Shown: positions 24,908 to 36,900 of the stretch, one piece after another | Position numbering within the stretch: the first letter of the stretch is position 1 | How the letters are laid out: each line of letters starts with the position of its first letter | Source of the DNA: Lumbricus rubellus | Taxonomy: Eukaryota; Annelida; Clitellata; Crassiclitellata; Lumbricidae | Assembly (NCBI GenBank): GCA_945859605.1 | Contig: OX243815.1 | Span: forward strand, 28,752,981-28,816,980 | Reading direction: 5' to 3' | Length of the DNA: 64,000 bases | The notes under the pieces: model-generated | What the model saw: the letters and a program-made list of their open reading frames with translations, nothing else | The model's database searches: none | What the model was told of the DNA's origin: nothing | Translations under genes and position numbers: made by a program

Positions 24908-27900
24908 CTGTTACAAAAATTGAACAATCTGAGTAAACATTACTTAACTTTTACAATGTACATAGCTATGTACAATAGTACATAGCATTGTTCGCTTCCT
25001 GTTACAAAAATCGAACAGTGTGAGTAAACATTAATTACTTAACTTGTACAATGTACATAGTTAACAGATCTGTCCGTATTAAAAAATTCATTTTCTGTGA
25101 TTTATGTTGGACAATGTTTTGCCTGATCGAAGGGACTTGAAGAATAAAACATAACTGGTCAGTACATATGAATTGACATTCATTTAATGCACTGAATTTC
25201 TATTATCGTGTTTGACGCATGATTAGTTCTTATTTCAATTATTTTGTCTGCTAATCAAAGCAAAAGTTATCGCATCACCTGTGTCTCCATTAGTTTTCCA
25301 GCCACAAGATGATGTATTCTCACCAGGGACAATGAGTTTATTTATTTTATTTATTGATTTCTTTCATTTGCTATTGCGCCCCTTCAAGCTCGCTACTCAG
25401 AGGTGCTCCCCACTACAGCACGGACACTGCATTGGAGTTTCATGCCAAAGCGCATGAGCAACTGCGGCGGCTTGAGGTGGATTCAAACCTGGAACCGAAC
25501 CCACCACCGCACCCCACAAATGAGTTCCAAGATCATACTTATTTGTCAGTGATAATCACCCAAACAGTGACCAAACTACTAGTCCTTTGATAAGCTGATT
25601 TAGCTAATTAAATAACTTTTAACAATAGGTTGTTACTCAGGGCTTTGCGTGACTGTCTTGCCATATTCCGCACTTTCATCTCTACCCGACATTCTGATTT
25701 ACCGACTGTGCATATTAATAAGTGTAATAAAAATAAACATAAGAACTAAATTTCTTATTCAAAATAAGAAATGATCGTTGCAGTTTTATTTTGAATGTTC
25801 TAATATTCAGTGATTTCTATGTGTGCATAAATCTCGACATATATAATTTATTAAATTAATTTTAAAAAATTTTTGCATTTGCTACAGCTTCAAGCTTACT
25901 ACTCGGAGGAGGCCCACCCAACTACAGCGTGGACACTGCATCGGAGTTGCATGCCGAAGTGCATGAGCAATTGTGAGTGAAGGATTTGTTCAAGGTCCTG
26001 CATACACGGCGGCTTCGAACCTGGAACCCTCCGGCTACAAGGCACCGAACCCACCACTATACTTCAATGGTGAAATAATACCCAAGAACAAATGGTAACT
26101 AGGTCACAATGGAAGCTTAAAGATAAGCATCAAAACGAATAAAACATTGTTTTGTATTTACAATATACTAGAATCGTCAGCTTCGATGGTTGAAAGTTGA
26201 GCTTTTGGTGAGAAGAGAACATCGGATTTCGTGACACTGCGAATGCAATTGCTGTCCAGATCCTCGTAATGACATCCAGAACTTTCGCCAGAGAAAATAA
26301 GCTCATCAGAATTTGCTTCTTTGACGCTTGATGCCTATAATATGAAAAATAATTTACAAATGCAGTTGGCATGAATTCTGTTGCTTCTAGTCATCCGTTA
26401 CTCGTGCTAAGTTGCATTTCATATGTATGATGTCTTGATGTATACCTCCTGGTGCATTATCATTGTGTATCTCCTTGGGTTTTTGTTGTATTACCATTCG
26501 ACAAATGTCATTTAGCAGTTTTTTGGGAATTGACTTCCTCTACTAAACCCAGGATATGTAACCTAGCCAGTTGTGCTCCATCCCATCTCTCGAAAACGGC
26601 TGTATTCCAGTGTGATCATTGCCAAACTCTTTTCTGCAATATACAGAGTAACATCGACAATGCATACTGAGACAGTGTAATGCGGAAGCTTTACATTAGT
26701 TGGACAGTATCCTGCGAACATGAGATTGCTTAGCATCACTTTGCATCCATTTTGCAAATGCTCAAAGACAATTCTGTGCAATCATGATTTCATTTAGTTA
26801 CACTGGGAGCACCACTGACAGGGGGTTCTCTTGAAGTGGTGATATATAATTATCCAGTTACAATTCTGAATACATTACAACTACATTGAAATTGCCCTCC
26901 TTCCTAAATTCAAAAGTGCACATACGATCATAAGACAGGGACGACAACGATGGTACTGAGCAGTTGAGCATGAAGGACTTGCTCAAGGTCCCTACACGGC
27001 AAGAACCACCCCAGTAGAGGAGGCTCAAGTTCAAGTTCATTTATTTTCCACAATATATAATTAAACACATCATTGCAAAAAATATAATAGTCCAGAGTCA
27101 GGCTGGAAGGGGGAAAAAGCTCAAGTGAGCTTATCAAGTCCACCTTACATTATAATCTAAAGAATATACGAATGTAACAGAATGTAACAGTGGCTCAAAT
27201 CTATACAGGTTGATTGCTCTACCAGTTGGCTGCCATGCCCACCTGACATACACATTACCTGTGAGTGTTGCTCGAAAATCTTAGATTCTGTGGAATTCAT
27301 CAGAAGAGGAACCGTGGCTGGCGTCGTGGACGAGTAGCTGCAAGTACCAAAAGACAATGTAGCTGCAAGTACCAAAAGACAATGTAGCTGCAAGTACCAA
27401 AAGACAATGTAGCTGCAAGTACCAAAAGACAATGTAGCTGCAAGTACTAGAAGACAATGTAGCTGCAAGTACCATAAGACAATGTTATCAAAGACATTTT
27501 AAACAGTGGAGACAATTAGTTTCACATTTAAATTTTAACTTTAAAAGACAGTCCTTTCTCTCCACAGTGGTTGGATTTAACGTAGAGGGCTTCACATTCT
27601 TTCTTCTTCATTCAGTCACCGTTATGTTTTGCAGATTTTTGGCCTTAAATTACACAAAATTTGAAAAAAGTACCCAGCCAACATAAGAATACCGGTAGGA
27701 ATTAAAAAACATTTTACAGAAATAATTTTAAAACTTGACAGAAGCGTATTTACCGTAATAATAATAATAATAATTATTCCAGTATATCACTTAAGCCAAC
27801 ACATTTGAAAGAATAGAGTGGACACAATGTAAGTGCTCTATAAAAAAAATACATGTACAGAGGTGCTTGGCATCAAAAGTCGTACCTGCGATGGAATTTA

Positions 27901-30900
27901 AGAGGCTTGACGTCAAGGTGAATGTCACCTTCAATGGTCACATGATGTTCTCCCTCGGCTGCCACGTCAAGCGCACGTAAACTATTGATTACCATTCCTA
28001 AATGCAATGGAAAGATGCTTTTAAAGAAGACTGAAGGATCATATTTATAAATAAATCTCTTCCTCATAATATCAAATCATAATTGTAATCATAAACTTCT
28101 ATAGCGCCCACAAAAGCGAAGTCGCAGGAATCAGCTTATTCACAGGCGCTCAGTCAAAACAAAGTCGATAGGCAGAGGGTCAAGATCCGGAGTCAGACAG
28201 GCAGTAAGTCAGACAGTGCTAGCCTGGCTGATGTTTATAGTTGAAACGGCATGGAAGGTAGGAAAAGCGGAGGAATCAGGATATGATATGTGAAGAGCAA
28301 GAAAGAGATAAGAGATAACTTGGGTAGCAGGTACTGGTAGGTTGTTAGAAGGTTTCACATTTTCACATTTATTGAACCCATAGTTAGCCAGCATTGTTTG
28401 CCTTTTTAGCAGCTTGAGTTATACTCATGGCATAAATAAAATTAAAAATAACCATGTGTATGTAAAAAAACTTATAACACAGACTGCATTTGAAAGGTAA
28501 AGTAGTACTGCATGTTCCTAAAATAAGTAAGGTAAAGTACATTTTTGCTACCTGCCATCATTCCTTTGAAGGGTCGACGAAGTTCCCCAGTCGAAGGATT
28601 TCGAGAGCCACCCAAGTAGAGCTTAGCCTGGCTGTTGAACAAACTTAGCTGGTGACCTGCAACATTTCTCAGTTAATAATTATATCCTAAAACTCTGGAC
28701 CATAGCACATTAGCATTAACTTTTGCTCATCATAGTCTACTGATCTCAAAGAAAAATGCCTACAGATCACAAACATTTTGCTTCAATGGTGGCATAGAAA
28801 CTTACCAAGCCCATCACATCTTTAACCTTGCTAAATTATTATTCTAATGAACAATATGAAGTGCTGAAAGAGGACCTGGACCTGATTTGAGATGGACTCA
28901 TAGCATAAAGTTGTAGGCCGATTTATCTTCTGATCAGCTATTGTCTGTGGTGTAGCCAATTGGATCAAGGATGGTTGAAAATTACAAATTTGGACAAGAT
29001 TGCCTTTGGCTCTGGTCTTAACATTTTTGACATAATTATGGTCTGTGACATGTCTTTGGTAAGAGACATATTACACTGACATATTTGTTAGGTTTGTTAT
29101 TCATTAATTCATTACAGAGATTTATATAGCACCCCCTCGAGGTTATTACTCAGGAGCGCTCCCTTCCCCAACTATTATGTGGGAATAGCATATGACATTA
29201 CTGCCCAAATTCACCCAAGTGTTTAAACAGTTCTGATATTGCAACAAGTTACAACAGTACCAACAAGGTCGACACAGAGAACCTGAAGAGAAGTGTGCAG
29301 TCATTGGTATGAGCCAAACATGCCTCAGACCATAATTAGTTCAAGAATACCAGGAATATGAAATTGACCCAAATTAGCTCTAGGACAAGAGTGAACGTTG
29401 AAGGATGTCCTAAGGCAAGGAACGGCTGTAAAGCCTGCATATTGCTACAGCGTCATATTTTATAAGTATCAACAACACAATTAAGTGACAGACTTTCTAA
29501 ATCTGACTTATAGAAACCTTGTGGGTGGTAGGTGATAGTCGGCTGGTCATCAATCTGCAGAGACGCATTTGCACCAAACCGTACGAATCGGACGATGTGG
29601 TAATGGTGGTCGTTGACCTTCTGCTGGAGGTCACCGACCCTGTGGTCACCAAGACCCAGATTGTACGTCACAAACACACTGCCATCTATCTGTAAAGTCA
29701 ATGGCACTGTCATCATTTTTCCAATACCAAATAACACATTTTTCTCATGTTCATATAATTGAACATAATTGAACAAGATGAGCGCTTCTGAAAGGCTATT
29801 GCTGCAAAAAGTGCTTTATAAATGGTCAGATTAGATAAGATAAGAACAATGAAAATATTATGTAAATATTGTTTTACATTGTTTTATTTTGAATTACAGA
29901 AACTGAAATCAGCAGAATTTAAATCTTTGGTTTCAACAAACACAAAGTCATTTAAGATTTTAAAGCTTCACTAAAATATGTGCACAAAAAGCAAATTCAA
30001 AATCTATGAGGTCTGATTCAAATACGAGTGATTCATTCAGCACACTAAACAAATCAATTATCATTGAGTTCATAACATCAAATTGCTAATAAATAATAAT
30101 GTTTCTACTATTGATCTTCAAAAGAAATGTAATAATTCTGCAATAATTACCAATTCAAACTCCATAAAATCCTTTGAGTTGCGACTTAGCAGATACAGCA
30201 GAACCGCATCAGTCTGTTGCGTACTGAGTCCAAACGCAACCGAGTCACGCCTCAGATCTTTCTGTTCACTTTCATCAAACGTGATAGAGATGGTCCCTCC
30301 TTTCTCGCCAAAACTATAGGCTATGCTGTCTAAAAGGTCACAGAAACAATTCAGAGATTAAAAAACACATCACAACTCAGAGAGGTTCTTTCAAATATAT
30401 AAACCAATCAAGGTGCTAAGTAAATTTCAGCCTTACGCCATAAATTTTATGAACGTAGAACATCAAGAAAAACTGACAGTTTCATTAATACGTAAGCACA
30501 CAACAGAAGATAGATATGACTTCTCCCCATGTGAAAACATAATCCAAGGCAAAACAAAAAGTCAAGACTATGAATAACATCTGCACTGAAAATCTATCTA
30601 CATGTATGCTTAAACTTAGTGAGCCAGACTAAAATATAAGAGAGTGCAACCAACACTCGCCTGCCGAAAAGCTCAGTTAAAGTAAAAATAATAATTTTTA
30701 AAAAAATTAAAAAAATAATAATAACAGCAATGATGATTTCTATGGCGCCGTAACACAGTCATGCATGCCGTTACAAGGGCGCTTCACGCACTAAACTAAA
30801 CAGCGGGATAGGTCTTAGATTGGAACCTCAAAGTCTGCCTACATGTATTTTCATGCTATCGATAAACATGGTAAGATATACTTTTTTCGTCTTCTTTTTC

Positions 30901-33900
30901 TGGGTCTCTGTCTCCATGTCATCATTCCACTCACTGTTGGGCCTCTTCCTTGAGTTTTTTCATATCCGTTTCTTATCATTCAATCCTGCTCCTACACACA
31001 CGGTGAACGCCTCACTCCCCGGGCATGAACTTCTCTTAGACAGTATTGTGCTTCTCTGTTGTTAGTCCTCAAGGTATGAAACGTCTCTCCCATTGTCTTT
31101 ATGCCTTATGCCTAGATACTACTCACATGCATTTTTTTGCAGTCTTAAACCATCCTTTTCAGCTAGGTCAGGTCGAGAGTGCTCCTGAGTAGTAACCTTG
31201 AAGACGTGCTATATAAATCTCCGTAATCTATATAAATAAAAATGAAACTTTCCAATAGTTTGTGTAAAGTGTTCTCGAAAAGTACCGCACAGATTGTTTT
31301 GAAAATTTAACAAAACCTTCCATTCCTATAGAAGAGTTTCCATTTTTCTTTTTATCCGAAAAAACGCAATCTTTTCCACAAAAAGTGAACTTTGCATTCC
31401 GCTCGATCGCCATTTGCAAATTCAACAAACCCGAAGTGTTGCCAGATTTCCGAAAGGCCCTGACAGTGACAGCGACCAGACGAAACATGAATGGGGTCGC
31501 GTGCCGTGACGTCATAAGCGAGTCGCATAATTAATTTTGCGGCCTTTCAACATTCTTGGGCTAAGGGACGGTGTGAGGGAGGAAAGGAGCGGAGGGAGCA
31601 GGACGAAGGGGAGAGGGAGGCGGAGGGTGAGGCGGAGGGAAGGAGGAGGGGAGGGGAGGGGAGGGGGAAGGGGAGAAGAGGGAGGAGGAGCGGGAGCGGA
31701 AAGGGTGGGGGAGGGGGAGGGGAAGAGTCTTTTCTGCCACAACAACGCGTGGCCGGGTACAGCTAGTGAAGAATAAATGAACGAATGAATACATCCTGAT
31801 GATTCTGGCACTTCTTCTCTCTTACAGTACTCTTAGTGTTACGAGCATGCCATTTATACATCGAAATTGATCACCTCCCTGGCCTCCACAGCCTCTTTCT
31901 TTGCTTTTACTCTCTTCCATCTATTTTTATCATGACTCTTGGGCAATGAGGCTAATGGTTCGGTGATCTTCACATAGTGCTCCATTTGGTTTCATTTTAA
32001 TTGGTATAGTGATGGATTGTAGGAAGCCATCAGCCCACTGTATATATATATACATATATATATATATATGTGTATATATATACATATATATATATATGTA
32101 TATATATATATATTGGCATATATCCTTATCAGTTCTTTCGTGGCTCCATTCTCTAGACTTTTTCAGCATCTCTGATGGCATATTGTAGAATCCTTATGTT
32201 ACGCTGTTTTTCAGTTCCTATCATTTGCTTTACCTCACTTGAAACAATTTCATGCAAAGATTTATCTAATTGAAATCCAGTTAGAAGGAAACATCGTTGT
32301 TATCATGTATACATGTGCAAGTCAACTCACCTTCATTGCAAGTAGGTCCTGTAAATGACGTCATGTCACAGTCACATGAAATGGAATCCCAGTTTTCAAT
32401 GCACACTCCTTTGTTACGACATGCGTCTGGTCTACACTCAATCTCAGCTACAACAAATATTTTTTATCGATTGTCACAAAATAAAAAAAATTATCATTTG
32501 CTATTAGCTTAATTCATCATGATTAACTATAAAAAATATACATGAATCTCCTAATCTAAAAGTATCGTTAGGAAAAATATTTTTGTAATAATGTAACTTG
32601 CAACAAATATTTTTTATCAATTGTTACAAAATATAAAAAATTATCATTTGCTATTAGCATAATTCATCATGACTAACTATTAAAAAAATATGCACGAATC
32701 TCCTAACCTCCTAATCTAAAAGTATCATTAGGTAAAATATTTTTATAATATAATGTAACTTGCTAATGAGTATATTTACTTTTTATGTTAACATGCTCAA
32801 AGTGTGGCTACTTTTACTTCAGGAAGTTGACGTGATGCTCTAAAGCAATTCTGTCCACGTAATCGAGGATGAAAACACAATAAATTCTGGTGCACAAGAT
32901 AAAAAGCGCACCGACCTTTACAGCTGGACTTAATGTAATTCCTGTGTTCACTCGGAATGCTGCTGACTCCAGCGTCCAGTAAATCCAAAGCACCAGCACC
33001 AAAGTCGATTGCCGACAGACAACCCTGGAAGCCATGTCTCGACCGAACCTGCAGTTTGAGAGTGCAAGTAATGAGCATCGCAAATAGCAAAATCATAGTT
33101 CGCAAAAATAAATCATTGCTTATGAATATGATCCACAATTCCACATACAGAAAACTGTACAGATTGTAAACTATTTCTGCTGACAAATGCTAAAGTTAAA
33201 TATTAAATTAAAATGTTTCAAACAAGTTGCAACTGGAATTTATTATTTCTATCATTACAGCGTCTAATTCACAATGCCAATGGTTAACGGTGCATCATTT
33301 TTTATTATTATAATTATTTAGTAATAATAATAATAATAATAAAAACCAAGCCATAATCAGATCAAAATTTGGAAGGTCAGTCTGTGAAACATTGTGACAC
33401 TGTGTTAAAACACATGTCACAATCACAGCATTAGTAGCATATGCACTAATATAGGGCACTGTGGTGTAGTGGGTATGTGTGTTGCCTTGCAGCCGGAGGG
33501 TTGCAGGTTCGAATCCACCTCAAGCAGCCTCATAGGGACATGCACTTCGGCGTGAAACTTCGATTCAGTGTCCGTGCTGTAGCCGAGAGCACTTCTGAGT
33601 AGTAATCTTGAATGGGTGCAATAACAAGTGCACATACATATTGACATACCATATTCTGGAACATGCATCTAAGTAATCAGTAGCAATAGTTTCTCTATTT
33701 TCTACGTCTTTATTTTACAAGCGGCTTAAGACCAGTGTTTTCGATCAAGGTAATGTATAACCAAGGCAGGAGCACCTCTGACAAGTAATTATCTTGAAAA
33801 GGCAATATATAACTGAGCAATTAGAGTAATACAAATACAATCTCAACAGTCTCTCCAGATTTACCCATTCAAATATAGAAATCAAACTCAATTCTAATAC

Positions 33901-36900
33901 AGGATTAGGTGTACGTAATATGTAAAGCAATTACGACCAATTTTTCACATAGACATTTTGAACTAGAGAATTCGATCACCGCAAGTGCAAAAAATCAATT
34001 GGTATGCCAACTGGACAATCATTCCTTAACCCTTTAATGCCGGAGGGTATAGGATTTCCTATACCATTTACTACCATCTCGGCATTAAAGGGTTAAAGAA
34101 CCTGTCAAATACCGGTACATGTTGTATTAAGATCCTAACGACGAGCACTGATGTTAAAGACGAGAGTGAAAGTGCCGCACCTGTCTCGGTAAAAGGTTGT
34201 AGAGTTCTTGCGAGACTCCACCAACATAAAGCTCAATGTTTGCGTCAAAGTGAAAGCCGCCAGTCAAACTGTGAGTCTTTGTGACACTGTCAACACGTAG
34301 GATCATTTCCGACGCGTTGACCTGAAGTATGGCAACGTCATGCCAACCGTTGTCATTAATTGGCAACTTCAGACCCACACGCAGCAGACGAGCGCCAAAT
34401 CCGACATCATAAATGTATGCGAGATGTCCCACGGAGAGTTCAATGGCAAAGAAATCACGACCCAGAATTCCACTGTACATTATCAAACCATCAGGCTGTG
34501 TAGACTTCATCTAAAAGTCGTAAACATTTATGCACATTCTTCACTAATGCAACTGATAATGCCTGTCTTAGTTCTAAGTACCACTACCTTACTTCTAAGT
34601 ACCACTGCGGCACTGCCTTAGTTCTAAGTACCATTAAGAAATTAACATGATTTATATGCTTATATGCTCTCTCTCTCTCTCCCTTTCTCCCTCCCTCCGT
34701 CCCTCTCTCTCTCTCTCTCTCTTTTCAGCTTAGATTGATTAAATGTTCATTCGATGACCTTTTTGGCTGAGAACACGGAAAGCATGAACTGGAAACAAAC
34801 TGCCAATTGCATAAGATACGGAGAGTTTTTATAACGCTATTAAATGTTACACAACAGATCACACAAAAACCAATTAAAGCATTCAATGTTTGGAACAAGG
34901 CTAACTCCTTTAAAAAATAGTATTGTTTGACAGTTCGTCTTGTGGCTCATCTTGCAACGATTGTCCATTGTCCATGAGAAGGTAGTCCTGGATGGTAGCA
35001 TAAAAATTGCTCCATAATGCATTGTCTATGAGAAATTTCTGCTGCAGGATACTCCACAGCCACTTAAGAAATTTGAATGGCTTAAATTTTTGCACATCGG
35101 CGACACATTTGTTAAGTTGACTGATACAACTCACTGACTAGGTCCACATATGCACTTAATGTACATATATGTGACATATGCACAATGAGGCATTATTATA
35201 TCCCTCTGTCTTCAAGGAAACCTTTATCACGAATGAATTTGGTCTTAAGTCGTGTTTCAGGTCATCTAAGAGTTGAAACCTACCCGAAAGTAGAGAACGA
35301 AACTGGGCGAGATCTTCACGGTGGTAATGAGGTAGGCTGGAAGGCTCGCAAACGACAGACTCCGTTCCGAGCGATCTGCAACCGCCGTCATCTCTGTATC
35401 TCGCGTCTCGTCGTTTTTCGTCACTTCAAAGAACTCCTTTCCATTGAAAACGAGTTGCTGCATGAGCCCCACGAAACTGACCCGATCTGGGGGACGGTTG
35501 TCCCACCCAAAATCAGCCAACATGACTGCATCCAACGCTTCGTAACCGATGTTCCGACCTCTTTTGCTTGCTGAACGACTCGCTGAACGATTTGACTTGA
35601 GACCAACCTCAAGCATGTCCAGATGAAGCATTTCAAGACCCTGAGCTGAAGCAGCATAAATTTCAGAAAGAAACGTGAACTCGTGGATGATTATGAAAGT
35701 GTAAAGTCAGTATAAAGTCACTCAGACATTTAGATATCTCGGGCTAGCACGCATGGGACACGGTGGCGCAAGCTGCTGCGGAGTGACCTTGGGCAAATTG
35801 CTTACCCATCATTGTCTGTGGGGAAGGCAACAGGAAACCACCTCACTCATCTCATCTCCAGGGGCGTAAAAAGCCAATGAACCTGCCTTTGGGCAGAGAA
35901 CCATCATCATCAAAGTGCAATAAGGAAAATGGCCAGAGAAGCTAGTTTAAAAGCTCAGGCAGGAAATGTCATACAATGTAGCTGGATTACCAGCCATTAC
36001 TAATCACAGTGCAAAGTATTGTGAAAGCTGCATCATAAAGTAAAATCATTCAGCATGTATAAATGTAACAGCAACATGGTTAACCAGTAAATATTGCAAT
36101 CTGTTGTTTGTAATGCCAGTACTCTTGTACGGATCAGAATGATGTTGGTGCTTGCAAAAGAACAATGAATGGAGACTGCTGAAATGAGTTGGCTAACACG
36201 AATACTAGGTAGATCCAGAAGGGAGAGGGTACACAACCAGGTGACTTGAGAGGAACTGGAACAAAAATTGACAATGATCAACATGATCAGAAAAAGAAGA
36301 CTCGCATGGTTTTGGCATGTAACAAGGATGGCAGATAATATGCTGCCGGCCATGGTTCTATACGGCCACGCAGTATAACGACCATGCAGAGGGAACAAGG
36401 CGCAGAGGAAGACAGACAAAGACATGGATGATGAATGTGATGGAAGAACTAAAGACACACAGCACATCGACATTAGACAAGCGTGGACAAAACGAGGAAC
36501 AGAACGATTTGGAGACGTATTGTTAAAGCGTCATTGTCAGCACATGCCTGAGGAGTGGAAGAAAGAAAAACATAACATCATATTACACATATTACTCTGT
36601 TTTATCTCTTCTCGAAACCTGCCTCTTCTCCCGAGGCCTTGCGCACTACTGGGAGCTCCTCTGAACGATTCACCCTACTAGAGGTGCTTTGTAAATGCTT
36701 AAATACAATACAATACAAAATATACAATACACATGTGTCTGTCTTTGGTGCAGCATTTCCATTTTCACGGAGCCTTAATGGAAAGCAATTGGTACTAGTA
36801 TTTAATTAGCTAATTTCTCTTCACAGACTAATGTCAAGTTGAAAAAATCAACATAAAAACAGTCAAATGGCTTAAAAACAATGTGGAGCATTGTCAAACA

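Larger units (their letters stand above)
24908..26161 (-). other. Neurexin intron before the transmembrane exon
   Basis: Apart from the duplicated acceptor region it holds two minus-oriented copies of the tRNA-derived SINE (about 25,365-25,526 and 25,873-26,066) separated by AT-rich DNA. No further exon seen. Confidence 0.75.
30330..32330 (-). other. Intron between EGF3 and LNS6
   Basis: This is where vertebrate neurexins place the beta promoter and first exon. Here it holds a LINE 3' end at about 30,700-30,830, a SINE-1 tail at 31,165-31,226, a nested Helitron at 31,227-31,766, and an AT/TA microsatellite at 32,041-32,115. I find no minus-strand open frame with a signal peptide and compatible phase-1 donor. 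Confidence 0.7.
33049..34180 (-). other. Intron within LNS5
   Basis: Holds a SINE-1 copy (33,453-33,640), a SINE tail fragment (about 33,765-33,812), a TAA microsatellite (33,300-33,345) and the 63-bp piggyBac-type MITE (34,030-34,092). No coding sequence seen. Confidence 0.75.

Noticed and set aside
31512..31811. Pro/Leu-rich and Gly/Arg-rich frames on both strands
   Set aside because: They come from the GGA-rich core of the Helitron; composition explains them.
35640..35645. Acceptor AG at CTCAG|GGTCTTG for the LNS4/LNS5 exon
   Set aside because: With the phase set by the previous exon it hits TGA after one codon; the AG 5 bp upstream restores the conserved frame.
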